DNA from: Macrotis lagotis
Lineage: Eukaryota > Chordata > Mammalia > Peramelemorphia > Peramelidae
Assembly: GCF_037893015.1 (NCBI RefSeq)
Contig: NC_133658.1
Span: 10,313,049-10,377,048 of the forward strand
DNA length: 64,000 nt
Direction: 5' to 3'
Of this stretch, positions 48,082 to 60,177 are shown in pieces. The translations under genes were made by a program, and so were the position numbers. Under the pieces are notes generated by a model. It made no database searches and was not told where the DNA came from. It saw only the letters and a list, made by a program, of their open reading frames with translations. How positions within the stretch are numbered: the first letter of the stretch is position 1; every line of letters begins with the position of its first letter.

Positions 48082-50383
48082 CAACACACTCACAGACGGG
48101 GAACTCGGCTTGGGCTCTCTTGGAGGGGGTGTCCAGCAGGTTCTTGGTGGGCGTGTCCAGGTACTTGAGAGGAGACTCCAGGAAGCCCCGGAGGTTGGGG
48201 GTGGCTGTCTGCTCCTGCTTGGTGGGGGTCTCCAGGCCCCCTTCCTCGGCCTCCAGGCAGGTGGTGGAGATCACGGCAACAGAGCCCGAGGCCTCAATCT
48301 TCATCTGTTTTCGGGAGCGTCCAGAAAAGGGACTGTCAGGGCGCAGAACACAGGAGGCCAGGTGCTCAGGGGAGCAGGCAGGGGCTGGGGGGGCAGCTGC
48401 AAGGCCAAAGTTGTCCCCAAACTCTGCTTCAAACTGTTGGAAGAGCTCTTCTAGCTTGTCATCGGCAGGGACCAGGGGGACAGTAGGACTGGACTGCAGA
48501 GCGGCGGCAAGGCTAGGACAAGCCATTTCCTGAGTAGGGGGCAGAAGGCTACCCCCAGAGGGACCTGGTGCAAATAATGCATGGGAAGGGGCTGGGGTGG
48601 TGGGCACGGGGGTACCCCTGCAGGGAGGCAGCGGAGGTGTGGTGCCAGCCTTGGGGGCCCCGGGAGCGGGGCTCCTCACCACTTCCAGGTTGATCTGTCG
48701 GAGGGGCATGAAGCGAGGGTGGGAGTCCCGGATCTTGGGCTTCTTAATCTGCACAATCTTCCGCGTGACCGTCTTGAGCCCAAGGGCTCGCTTCTCTCCC
48801 CCGACCAGGCCACCCCCTGCAGCCAACTGTTTCTTCTTCTTTTCCTTGACTGGTTTGTCAGTGGGCCTAGGGGTCCCAGGAATCGGAGGGGTCCACCAGC
48901 CTCGGGCGGGGGGCACCGATGAGGCCCTGGGGCAGGCACCACCCTGGTTCTGCTCGAGGAACAGGCTGCGTTTGTGATGCAGGTGCTGCTGGAGAGTCGA
49001 CTGGACCTTACGGTGGGTGTCAGCATCTGAGGGCGGAGGGGGGGCCTCCTTCCGGGGACTGGGAGCAGGGGCAGGGGGGGAACGGGGCTCAACTTTGATC
49101 TTGGGCTTAGCGGGCAGGGCCTCGGGCCGTTTGAAAGATGAAGGGATGTAGTCGTTGGAGCTGCCCAGAAGTTGTTCCAGCTCGGCCATCGGGTCAGGGC
49201 CGGTTCGGGGAACCGGCCAAGAGTTGCAGGGCGTCACAGGTGGTGTGTCTGGACCCCAGACCTCGGGAAACTCAGTGCGGGGGGCTACTGGAGGGAAGGC
49301 AGAACTCTCCGGAGCACAGGATTGAGGCTCTTCGGGGGGGCCCACGGGCCACGGGGAGGTCCGAAGGTAAGACTGAGGAGGTCGAAAAGGAGGATTTGGG
49401 GATAAGGCCTTGGACTGTGGGCAAGGGGATGGCTGGGGCAGGGTGGAGGAGAGCTGGGTGAGAGCTTCTATGGCAATGGCGGTCTGCAGGCTGATGTTTT
49501 TCTCCTTGGCAATATTTAGGGCACTCTCTGAAAGTGGCAGACCGTTGGGGGAATGCAGCTGGGAAGCATCAGGGCTAAGAAGGGGCCCAGGGCCCAGGGC
49601 TGGGAGGCCCACTTCACCGGGATGGAGGGGCCCAGGTGCAGGGAGGCCCACATCACCAGGATGGAGGGGCCCAGAAGCGGGGAGACCCACTTCACCGGGA
49701 TGGAGGGGTCCAGTTGCAGGGAGGCCCACTTCACCAGGATGGAGGGGCCCAGGTGCGGGGAGGCCCACATCACCAGGATGGAGGGGCCCAGTTGCAGGGA
49801 GGCCCACTTCGTTTCGGGGCAAAGACTCTGGTGGTTGAGGCCGATCCGCCCCTGCCCCCACAGACACAGATTTGATCTTTCCCTCCAGCCACTCGAGGTA
49901 GTCGGGACACTCGGGCCCATCACAGTTGCAGTTGGGTGGCTTCATACCATGGCGGGCCAGTGCCAGGGCTGTCTGAAGGGTATCCAGGTCCTCTCCCCCT
50001 GAAGAATAGCTCTCAGGACCAGGTCGAGGGCCACTGAGGTTGCTGCCACCTTCCCGGCTCATCTCCCGATTGAAGGTCTCATAGAGGCGAGTGCTGAGAG
50101 CCCCATAGGAGGAAACAGCTTCGGCCACTGCCGAGAAGGCCACAAGGTCATGGGCATCTTCTGGGTGAGCAGCATGAGCAGGGCTGGGGGAAGGTTCCCA
50201 ATCGGGCTTCTGGTCAACCTGCCATACTCCTCCAACCCCCAGCAGTCCCGGCCCAGCCGGTTCTCCAGCCCCATTGACGGGGGCCCTGGGAGTGTTCAGC
50301 CGCCGGTCCTCCCCATGGTACACTGGCCCTGGGTCCATCCGGCCTGGGACGGGTCCATCAACTGAGCTTCCTTCCAAGCCTGT
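48082..50383 (-). CDS. TET3: TET3 large N-terminal coding exon (2,302 bp)
   Basis: The acceptor reads TTCCCCAG before 50383 and the donor GTGAGT follows 48082. The exon starts in phase 0 (Thr-Gly-Leu-Glu) and ends with one spare G, which completes Glu with the next exon. It encodes residues 1-767 of the visible product. Landmarks are MDPGPVYHG near the start, [19 protein letters not shown], the cysteine block [18 protein letters not shown] (about 49879-49945), [52 protein letters not shown], and [19 protein letters not shown] at the end, leading into the Cys-rich domain. Much of the rest is Pro/Ser-rich and probably disordered. A 39-bp repeat is expanded in frame at about 49602-49812, which is not so in human TET3. 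Reading continues in frame upstream of 50383 to 50506, but the strong acceptor and the match to human TET3 starting at Thr-Gly argue that this extension is intron. Confidence 0.95.
49602..49812 (-). repeat. 39-bp in-frame coding minisatellite in TET3
   Basis: Five full units and one partial unit of 39 bp lie inside the large TET3 exon, with starts near 49602, 49641, 49680, 49720, 49759 and 49798. Each encodes 13 residues of the form VGLPA(T/P/S)GPLHPG(D/E). Units differ by a few substitutions but keep the frame. The human protein has a single related stretch here (EAGLPAPSTRPLL). The repeat sits in the Pro-rich linker between the CNCDGPEC block and the catalytic region. Confidence 0.92.
50336..50338 (-). 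other. TET3: Candidate start codon of CXXC-less TET3 isoform
   Basis: This in-frame ATG begins MDPGPVYHG, which aligns with MDSGPVYHG, the first residues of the 1,660-residue human TET3 isoform without the CXXC domain. The context is weak at -3 (C) but has G at +4. Use as a start would need a first exon spliced to 50383 from an internal promoter. Full-length TET3 would read through it. Confidence 0.55.
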
Positions 50384-53212
50384 CTGGGGAAGGGAGGGGG
50401 TGGGGAGGAAAGGAAGAACAAGAGAAGGAGGTGAGCCAGACTCCAAGACCATTGGCCAGTTACAGGCCATTTCCAAAACCTGCAGAGCATACCCTACCCC
50501 CTGCAATTATTTCCAATGAACTCCTCATTTTTTCCCCTCTGAGATGAATAAGAATAGATCACATATACATCTTGCAAAGTTTTCAATGTGCTTCCAAAAA
50601 TGGTTAATGAGAACCTTATAAACCTGCAAGGTCAAAAGTGCAAGAATGAACCCCATCCTGACTTTACAAATGAGAATCAGAGCTACAGTGACTTGTCCAG
50701 GGTCACATAACTGCTAGCCACCGGAGGAAGACTTCTGCAAGGAGGACTTGAATGTCCCATTCATTACACAGAGCCGGCTCTGTGTGTTCCCAGCTCCCAG
50801 TTTATCAAACTCTTAATCTTCTAAATCTCACCAGCTCAATAGCCGAGAGTGGACATGGATTCAGCAAGCCGGAATACGGTACTTGTTTCTTAGATTCAAG
50901 AAGTCTAAGTCGATTGATTGGGGGGAAAAAAAGAACAACAAACTTTGAAAGTCCAGAGGCCGGCCAATGAGAAAAGGTCCCAGGGCAAGGAAGAGGCCTA
51001 ATGTCCAAAGAGACTGACCCTGCTACATTTTGATGTCTGACGAGAAAGGAAAGCTAATTCATTGCCTGCTTGGACAAAATCTGATAGATCCTAAATCCAG
51101 ATATGGGGGAGGTGAAGAGGAGAGGAAGATTCTTACCGACTGGGTGTCTGTTACAAGAAGTAAAAAGAATTGTAGAGATGAAGTCAGGAAAATCTGGTGT
51201 CAATGAGTTTGGCCAGCTAGAAGACCATCTAGTCTAACCTTTTCATTTTACAAGTGAGGAAACTGAGGCCCAGGGAAGGAAGTGAAGTGAGCTTCCCAAG
51301 GTCAGACACACATACACACACACACACACACAGACACACACAAGACCATGGGGCTAGAACCACAAAAGTGCTTTGAGGTTAGAATCCCAACTTACAGATG
51401 GGGCTGTGGAGGCTCAAAGTTGCAGAGGAAGGGTCTGAGCTTCAGGGTAGCTATCCAAAAGCTGGTTCCATGGGAGAACCTTCCAATCTAGTAGGTCTTT
51501 AACAGTCTCCTTCTTTAGGCTACTCATATATGGCCATGGTTTCAGCTGTCTACTTAACCAACTCACCCTCCAGTTTCTCAGTATCCTTCCAAAAGAAAAC
51601 ACCCAATCCAGTCTATTTCCAGCTAGGATGGAGATGAAAAAGAAAACTATAGAAGACTAACCAACATGCACAATGACCACAGAAAAGGCCGTGGAAGCAA
51701 CAACTATGAAATGAAATGCTTTGCAATTGAAACGATCAGAACTTCGGGTCAAAAAACAAAAAAGAAGGGGGATGGTGGTGGAATTCAACAGTTGGTTCTT
51801 CCCAGGAGTGGGTGAGTGAGCGGAGAGGTGAATGAATGGCCAGGTGGGTGAATGGCCAGGCAGCTGAGTGGATAGGAGTGTAAGCTGGGTGCTCCTCATC
51901 CCCCCCAAGAGGGAAACATGGCAAATATTGGAAGGTTCATTTTGCTTATCTGTTCCTCTTGCTTCCTTAATCTGTTATGGGATAGCTCACTGGGAAGGGA
52001 ACTATTTGGGAACAAAAGGAATGGAAAAAGAAAAACTTACAATTAAACATTGTTTCTAGAAGGTAGTTGAATTCTGATTAACCTTGGGCTAGGTTGCCCC
52101 TCAGTAGAAAGTTGTGGGGACCCTACGGCCAGGAAATGCTGCATTCACATTATGATTTGGCTGGTTTTATCCAATGTTTTTTTTTTAATAAGGCACATTT
52201 CAAAGGGCAATTAGGAAGAACGTGAGGAGAACAAGATGGAATGAAACACTTCCTTTTTCTTTGGAGAAAGTTCGTAGGTCATGGGGTGCAATACATTGGG
52301 AGGAACTTGCCTTTGGATCTCTGAGATCAGCCCTAAGGACCACCCCAAGAGGAAACCCAGTTTCTCAACCAGAAGCACAGGGATGGAATTGGCCCAGATA
52401 TCTGCTGGCTGAGATCTCAGCACATGGAAGAGAAGGGTCCTAGGTTGTAGGTGGAGTCCCAGCTCTGTCTGCCCCTCACATTGTGGGATCTGAGTCTTCT
52501 CCTTGAAGAGTCTGGTTCACAAGGAGGGCAGGACTGTGCCAGGGCTCCAAGATTTCCCTAAGCTCCTTCCAGCTTCTAACAGGAGGCTAGAACCATATTT
52601 ACCAAGGGATTAGCATCAGGAGTATGTAATTAGCAGATCATTTCTGCAGCAGCAGGAGGAAGGGCCAGAGCCAGGCAGTGAATTCCTAGACCACAGAAGC
52701 TCTGAGTTCGAAGGGACCTCGGACATTAGCTAGCCCAGGCCATTTCGGAAAAATAATCCCTTTGACGACGTGGTCCTTTAACCCTCTACCAGTTGGCTTC
52801 CAGTAATACGGAGATCCTGAGCTCTAGTCTGGGGCCAGCACAGTCACCCAGAGTCTAGGAGCTCTCCTTCAGCAAATACTTTCAACTGAATACCTCTGGA
52901 TTTGTGAAATTTATAAAAAGCTCTCGGGAACTCAGTTTCCTCTTCTGCCAAATGAGGACACAAACCAGATGATCTAGAAGGTGCTTTCCAAATCAGTCAA
53001 TCCACATTACAGAGAAGCAAAATTAGGCTCCGTAAGGAAAATATCACTATTGTCCAAGAGGAGAAAAAGGTCGGCACCTAGTTCCTGGCTTCCCTGAGCA
53101 TTGTAAAATGAGGGAGTCGGGCTCCAGGATCACCAAGACCCATCTCTGCTCCAACTCCCCTGGCCACAATCACTCAGGATTCCAGACAGAGAAAGCCATC
53201 ATCAATGCATCT

Positions 53213-53460
53213 CTGGCAGCTGGGGAGTAGAGGAAAGAGTGCAGTGGACTGGAGATGAGAGCTGAGTGTGAATCCTGCCTCAGACACTTAGCTGTGTGAT
53301 TCCAGCTACTGAACTAACGTCTCTCTGCTTGACTTCCTCACCTGTAAAATGAAGAGCATCTCCCTCCTGGGGTTGTTGTCAGGACCAAAGGAAAGAATAA
53401 ATGTTAAGAGGTTTTACAAACCTTAACCGACTCCCTAAGTGTCAGTGATTATTATGATTT
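53213..53460 (+). mobile_element. MIR/Ther1-like SINE
   Basis: GGCAGCTGGGGAGTAGAGGA head, TCCTGCCTCAGACACTTAGC, CTTCCTCACCTGTAAAATGA, GGGGTTGTTGTCAGGACCAA and GAGGTTTTACAAACCTTAA, the MIR-class order with a long tail. Confidence 0.7.
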
Positions 53461-54604
53461 AGGATTATCTTTTACCACTCCTGTTTGGCCAGAGATAGTT
53501 TAATTGCAGAGTCCTGGGAATGACTCAGATCTGGAGGGGCTTCAAAACCCTTCTCTCAGCCTGACAACTAAAGGGACTTCTTCTTTTCTGCCGCAAGGAA
53601 GGGGTCAGCCAGTCAGGGTGGGGAAGCCCATCATGCAGTCCATTCCTTGTTTGCTTAGTTCTATTTTTCTTTTAAGGAAGTCCTCCCTTAGCTCCATCCT
53701 AAACCTGCCTCAGCAGCTTCCCGGCATTGTTTCTAGCTCTGGACCCTAAGACAAGTTTAGTGGAACTCCCCCTCCCCTCCAGCCTTAAAAGGCCCAGTCT
53801 AAGCATCATTAGATGCTCCTTCCTAGGGGGCATCCCTGACTTCCCCCCCCCCCCCCACCAATCTATGGCTCAGAAGGGGAGTGTCCTGGCCAGCATCTCC
53901 CCCTGCCCCATTAGCACCCTGCCCCTTTCAAGGAAGCCAAAAGTGTGGTGGGGAGGGGGAGTACAGGAGATGAGTCCTTTCTCCCCCCCACAAGAATACT
54001 ACCTGGGCTCCTCAGCTGACCCCTGAGATCTCTAGGGGTTCATTCACAAGGGACCATTTCTCTGCCTTATGATAAGAGCAGTTTTTTTCCTTAGCGGAGT
54101 CAATTCACAGACACAAGCCACTGCTCTGTTCTTTGTTCCTCTGGCAGAGAGAGCAGGGAGATAACTATCAGAGGCTCTTTTGCTCAGCAGCCCCCAACCC
54201 CCATCCATGTTCCCCAAACATCCGGCTCCCCATCTAGCCCCTCCAAAGGGAGGAGAAAATCCTTCCTTCCTTCTGTCCCCTGAACCCCGACTGGATGGGA
54301 CCTGGCGGCCCACCTCCCTAGGCTCTATGGGGGCAGATTCCTAAGGGTAGCTCAATTATTCATGGTAGGAGAACACTCCTCTCTTGGGAATTGCTGATGA
54401 AATAAATCGCTCCAAATGGAAAATCACCTTTAGGAAAAATTCCTTTCCCTTCAGAGAAATAGTCTACCTGGGGGTGAGGCCCACGAGGCTGCCCCCCACC
54501 CCCCCTGGGGGCAGAGGAAGGGAGGGTTCCCCCATATCTGCTGCATGGCCTCTATATTCTAACCCCTGTGCTACATTGTATCCTGTTTATTGTGTCTGAG
54601 CCAT

Positions 54605-55037
54605 TATTCTCGGAGATCCCCCTGGGTAGGGTCCCCCCTGGGTAGTGTCCCCCCTGGGTAGGGTCCCCCCTGGGTTAGGGTCCCCCCTGGGTAGGGTCCC
54701 CCCTGGGTAGGGTCCCCCCTGGGTAGGGTCCCCCCTGGGTAGGGATCCCCCTGGGTAGGGTCCCCCCTGGGTAGGGATCCCCCTGGGTAGGGTCCCCCTT
54801 GGGTAGGGTTCCCCCTGGGTCCTGGGTAGGGTCCCCCCTGGGTCCTGGGTAGGGTCCCCCCTGGGTAGGGTCCCCTCTGGGTAGGGTCCTCCCTGGGTAG
54901 GGTCCCCTCTGGGTAGGGTCCCCCCTGGGTAGGGTCCTCCCTGGGTAGTGTCCCCCCTGGGTAGGGTCCCCCCTGGGCAGGGTCCCCCCTGGGCAGGGTC
55001 CCCCCTGGGTAGGGTCCCCCCCGGGTAGGGTAGGGTT
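54605..55037. repeat. 16-bp minisatellite (GGGTAGGGTCCCCCCT)
   Basis: About 26 units of 16 bp, each a GGGTAGGG block followed by T and a run of C. Variants include GGGATCCCCC, GGGTCCTCCC and CTGGGTCCTGGGTAGG. Both strands carry regular G-runs. Since 3 x 16 = 48, all frames keep a 16-residue period, giving long false frames. Confidence 0.96.
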
Positions 55038-55139
55038 CCCATGGGTACAGGGGAGTGTTTGGGAAAGCAGGACTAAGTGCTGAAAGTGATCCATCAAGGC
55101 CCTCTTTCCTTTCATGAATAGGGAGGAAAGAAGGGCAAG

Positions 55140-55870
55140 GAATCCAGGGCTGCCAAAAGGGGTGCTAAGGGCAAGGGCCAGTGTCCCCCCACTCCGGACA
55201 CGAGCTCCCAGCGTCTGGCCCCTCCTCCCCAGACCCCTCTCCCAGCCCCCCCCCTTCACTCGGGGCAGCCCTGGCCCTGCCAGGGGGAGGGGAGCAGCCG
55301 GCCGCCGGGCCCTCCCACTGCTAAGTCTCTGCAGCTGTGTATACAAACCAAGAGGCTCTAGGGCAGCCCCTGCCCTCAGGTCACCCCTGGGGCTGAGCCC
55401 CCCCCTCCAGAAAAGCACCGGTTTCTAGGCTGAGCCTTCCTCCAGCCCGGCCCCTGGAGACCACCCCCCGAGAGGATCGCAGCCCCCCAACTCTGACAGA
55501 GCCAGGGGCCGGGGGCGGGGCCGGGTCCCTCCCCTCCCCTCCCCCTTCCCCAGGGGCCCTCTCCCAGCAGGGCTAGGCAGGAAGCTGCTGCAGCAAGCGA
55601 CCAGAGACACCAGCGCAGGAGGGGCAGGAGGGGCAGGAGGGGCAGTCCCGGCGCGCCCCCGGCCTCAGACTCGGCTGAAGGGGCCATTAGCCCAGGCACC
55701 CCGCACACGTACCGACACGTCCCGGCAGGTCCCCCTGTGGTGGCGGTGGCGGCCTCGGGGGAGGCTGCTCAGGCTCCAGGGTCCTGACTGGGGGCTGGGG
55801 AGAGGCAGCCTCACTCACCCAGCACCCACAGCCCCAGCGTGGCCCCAGCCCAGCCCAGCCCCGCCCTGCC
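55140..55870 (-). promoter_or_regulatory. TET3: GC/CpG-rich patch, candidate internal TET3 promoter
   Basis: GC content is visibly far above the flanks and CpG is frequent (for example CCGGCCGCCGGG near 55297, GGCGCGCC near 55650, and CGCACACGTACCGACACG near 55702). A classic GC box GGGGGCGGGG lies at 55511-55520. Minus-strand donor-like sites follow: GTGAGT (plus-strand 55813-55818) and GTACGT (55707-55712). It sits about 5 kb upstream of the acceptor at 50383, where a first exon for the CXXC-less isoform would be expected. No transcription start can be read, so promoter activity and direction are inferred. Confidence 0.45.
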
Positions 55871-56704
55871 CAGTCCCTCCCTCTCTCCCTCCCCCGCTCC
55901 TTGCTCACTTCCCTGCCCCCTCCCCAACCCTCGAAATTCAGCAAGAGAATAAGGAGCAGAGGAGATCCGAGAGCACCCCAACTCAGATGGGAGCCCCCTC
56001 CTTCTCCGTGCCCAACTTCTCTCCCAAGCTCTGCAGCCACCTCTGCCCTTGGTGACTTCTCCCCTGGGGCACTGCCTGGCACTGACTGGCATGGGAGAAA
56101 GCCTGCCTAGTCAGGAGAAGGGCCCAGCCAGTCTTCGTTCAGGTAACCCGGGCTCTTTAGACGGCTCACTTGGTCTCCCTCCCTCCAGGCTCCCCCCATC
56201 CCAAGGGCTGGACTTCGTCCTTGGCTTGGTGGCCTGGCCAGGGTGCTGCCCAGTGGGCAGAGATCTCTGTGGGTCATGGTGGCACCCGGCCTCAGGTCTG
56301 CGCCCTCCACCTCAAGAATGTGCTGCTGCAACCCTTCCCCAGGCAGAATGGGAGTAACTGGGACTCTAGAGACTGCCATCTCTTTCCCAGGATTCCCAGG
56401 CTGGAAGGAAGGTCAGGCGAGTCATTTTACAAGAGGCCCCTCTTCTAGGGACCCCCCTCTTGGTAGAAGACAGAGGGTTCCCTTTGCAAACCCAAAAGCT
56501 CTCCATGTGTAAACTCCAAATCTAAAAGCAAAGCCAAAGAATGATCCGGCTTGGATCCTGTACCCTTGGGAAGGGCAGGACCTGGGACCAGGAAGACTAG
56601 AAAAAAGGAGGTTTGTGCCAAGGCCACTGGGTTGGCCAGCTCCAGCTCAGTGGGCCCTAGACCCCCAGGAAACCGTGGATAAGAGAGCACTTTCCATTTC
56701 CTTC

Positions 56705-57360
56705 CGGCTAGTTAAGGCAACTTTTTGTGTGCCCTGAGTTGGAGTCACAGCAGATGGCCAGTGAGTGGGGACCAGTTAAATTAACTGTGGCTCGTGATTT
56801 GGAATATTGTTGTGCCGGAACAAGAACTGGTGGAGAGAGAATAGGGGCAGCTAGGGCCCTGGAGTCAGGACGACCTGAGTTCAAATCCACCCTCAGACAG
56901 ACACTTAATAATGACCGAGCTGTGTGGCCCGTGGGCAAGCCACTTAACCCCATTTGCCTTGCAAAAGCAAAAGCAAAAACAAACCCAAAACCCCCAAAAC
57001 AAAGAATTGCTGTAAAGCAAACAGAGCTAAGAAAACAATCGACATGGTGACTAGAAAAATGGACATGGGAAGAAAAACTGTGCACCAGCAAACTCAAAGT
57101 AATATATTAAAGATAGAAAAAATCAAGGCGGACTCAAAAGAAGAGATGCGAGAAGTCACCCCCAACGTCCCATGTAGGGAGAAGAGGGCTGGCCACATTA
57201 CATATTGCACATGATTTTAGACTTTCTCGATGTGTAGATCCATTGTGTTGACCACATCCCCCTCCCCCCCAAAATACTTTGTGTCACAGGGGAGGGACTC
57301 AGGGGATACTATAGTGATGTAAGAAATAGAAAACATCCATTTTTTTAAAAAAATCACTGA
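56705..57360 (+). mobile_element. LINE-1 3' end split by a SINE
   Basis: The left part (GATGGCCAGTGAGTGGGGAC, GATTTGGAATATTGTTGTGC) and right part (ACAGAGCTAAGAAAACAATC, AGAAGAGATGCGAGAAGTCA, GGGGATACTATAGTGATGTA) follow the order of a marsupial L1 3' end of a subfamily different from the other L1 copies here. A short SINE (about 56843-56985) interrupts it. Confidence 0.6.
56843..56985 (+). mobile_element. Marsupial SINE (short type), head deletion, nested in L1
   Basis: GGGGCAGCTAGGGCCCTGGA joins the start of the head straight to the middle, missing about 25 bases, then GACCTGAGTTCAAATCCACC and GGGCAAGCCACTTAACCCCA and an A-rich end. Confidence 0.85.
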
Positions 57361-58744
57361 TAACTTTGGAGAGAGCAGAGTGAGAAGAGAAGGTGGTGCA
57401 TGAACTGTGGATGATCTTCCACAAAAAAGGTAAGTGGGAAGAAAGGGGAGAGGTTTTTTGTTTATTTGAGAGTATATGGGGAAGGGGAGAAGAGGGAGCT
57501 CCATGGCAAATGGTTTTAATTTGTTTTCTGAAAGACTGAGGTAAAATTCTCAGCTGAGAAGGTAGAGCAGAGGGGAAGCAGAGGAGATTTGAAAAGGGAT
57601 AAAAAAAAGTTTGGAAGAGTCCCTTCTGCGACTGGGAGAGTGAGTTGAGAAGGGAGTTACAGTAGGATTGCCCCAGTTAAGGCCGTGCAATATTAATTTA
57701 TAGTAGACTCAGTGCAATTGTGTGATTTTTCTCCTCCTTCATTCAGTAATGTGTGTAGGAGTAAAAGCAGTGGGTGGTGGAATGATTCCAGACTGAAGCC
57801 TGGTTAGTTGCTAAATTTTTACCACCTGAGGTGATGTATTGCCCACTTTCCATCGCAGGGTCCACACGGATCCCAAGTGTAACCTCTTTAATTATAACCC
57901 TTCTGACATTTCTGCTGACAATGTCCTGGTCCTAATCAACAGGCATAAACTTCTTGGTCTGCACAAACAAATCAGCACAACTCAGCTCGGGTTGACAGCC
58001 CCTTGCTAACTTGTGAGCTAGCTCATGGGGATGGCACCCATAATGGGCACTTTGATTCCACTCCTGGATCCTTCCTTGCCTTTTTGGAGACCCCATTCTG
58101 AAGCAGAATACTTTTGGTTAGAACTGCCAGACCCTGATCATCATTACTGTCTGGGTTAGTTCTCTGGGCTTAGAGAATACCCAAGGATATCTGGTCCAGT
58201 GGGGAAATCTAGACAAGTGATCATTGTCACATCGATAAACCAAAATGCTTTCCTCACAGTAACCTGTGAGCTCACTTAGGGCCATCAAGATACCATCACT
58301 GTTTGGGTCAGTCATTGGTCCAAGCCAGAATTCAAATCCAGGTCTTGAGACTCCTATCTCAGTCTGCCTTTACACTATCCCGCAGCTTCCTTAAGAGAAG
58401 ATTGATGGACATCATGGATGCCAACACAGGGTCATGCTTCAAAGAATATGTCTTCTGCTCTGAGGTAAAAGCTCTGGTTACCCTCACCCTTTCCCAATCC
58501 CAGTCCCAATTCCAATGTGATCCAATGAATCCCTAGATTATTGCCAAGTTCCATTCTCTTTCTCTCCTGTCCTGTTGTTGCTCACATCTTAAGAAACGCC
58601 AGGGTTCTGTTGTTATCATCACTACTGCCTCGTTTCCTCCTCCCAAGCTTGCTGTCATTCGTGTGAGCTGTCTACTTCAAATTTAAGTTGGAAAATCTCA
58701 AATGGACCCGAGTGGCAGTGATTCCTTTCCTCCTCCTTAATTGA

Positions 58745-58897
58745 TATGTTTTGTTTGTTTTTGCAAGGCAATGGGGTTGAGTGACTTGCCCAAGGTCACA
58801 CAAGTAGATAATTATTAAATGTCTGAGACTGGATTTGAACTCAGGTCCTCCTGACTCCAGGGCCACTCTATCCACTGCACCATCTAGCTGCCCCCCA
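58745..58897 (-). mobile_element. Marsupial tRNA-derived SINE (short type)
   Basis: Reverse copy: GCAAGGCAATGGGGTTGAGT, CTGGATTTGAACTCAGGTCC, CTGCACCATCTAGCTGCCCC. Confidence 0.9.
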
Positions 58898-60177
58898 GGT
58901 GATTCTTCACCCAATCCTCCAGTGACATTCATTAGAATATTACAACTGTTTCTATGAGTTCTCCTTCTCTACAACTCCCAGTCCCTCAACAGCTATCAGT
59001 AGACATGCATTTATTAAGCACCTCCTATAAACCAGATTCCTCTAGACGCAAGAGATACATAAAACAAAAACATGAAGCTACCTTGGAGGGGAAAAACATT
59101 TACACGTATGCATGGGTATTTACTAGACAAAGCCTGAGGCTGTTCTCTCTACCCTGTACCCTGGATCCCATCTCCTCCTGACTCTCCGGCAGATCAACCA
59201 TGAATCCTATCGTACTTATTTTTTTTGTCTTTTCTTCCATCCCCACCTGCTCCTGACTCCTTTCCTGCCGACCAGAAACATGCCTAAGTCTTCCCCATGC
59301 TTAATAAGTCCCTTCCCAGATGTCTCCTGGATCTCTCCTCCCCTTCCTTAGGCAAAGTCCCAGAAAGATCTGCCCCTATTTGTTCCTCTGAAAGGGCCTC
59401 TGACCCTGACTTTTCCCCACCCAAATGAAGTGTTCTTCATGCTCCAGCTCACACTGAGATGTTAGTAGCTTCAAAGACACTGAATTGGTGTCTTACGGAA
59501 CTTTTCTACTCTAGCCTTCTTAGTGCAATAGGCATTTATAAGCACTTTGCCTAGATCTCTGCAGAACTCTTATAAAGACAGGCATTTTTAGCTTCATATT
59601 ATAAATGGGTACACTGAGGCTCAGAGAATAAAAAATTTGCCCAGGGTCTGATGATCCATAAATATTTATCCAAACCAGGGATTCTAAGAGAGACCATAGG
59701 AACTCAGTCTAATGAGAAAAGCAACAGGCAAAGAACTGTACAAATGAAGTATGTACAGGATAAATTGGAGGTCATCAACAGAGGGAAGGCACTCATAAGA
59801 AGAAAAATGAGGAAAGATTATCATCTTTCTAATGCAAGTCGGAACTGCAGTTTCCTATCTCTAAGTCAAATCCTCTGCGCACCCTTATCCCAGATATTTA
59901 GGCCATGCAGTGGAGAAGGCAGAGCTGGACTTGGAACCAAGACAAACTGGGTTCCAATTCTGTCTTACATACCTATTGACTATGTGACCCTGAGCCAAGT
60001 CCCTTAACTGCTGTTAACTCTTAATGCACCTGTCAAAGGAGAGAATTGACCTCGATGGTGTCTATCATTTCCTCCCAGCTCCAAACCACTAATAAGTGGT
60101 GATCTCAAGCAACCGTACCCAGGTCACCAGGAGACAGTGTGGTCCATATTATATTTTCCTATAGGGGTAAGACCACC

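Noticed and set aside
50384-50506. In-frame extension of the large TET3 exon to an ATG-like start at 50506
   Set aside because: A strong polypyrimidine-CCCCAG acceptor ends at 50384, and alignment to human TET3 starts exactly at the exon's first codon.
54605-55037. CRISPR-like array or interstitial telomere
   Set aside because: Units are contiguous 16-mers without spacers, so not CRISPR. GGGTAGGG is not the TTAGGG telomere unit and the C-runs do not fit.
54587-55418. Collagen-like GGTLPRGDPTQ repeat protein on the minus strand
   Set aside because: Purely a product of the 16-bp minisatellite; all frames repeat every 16 residues.
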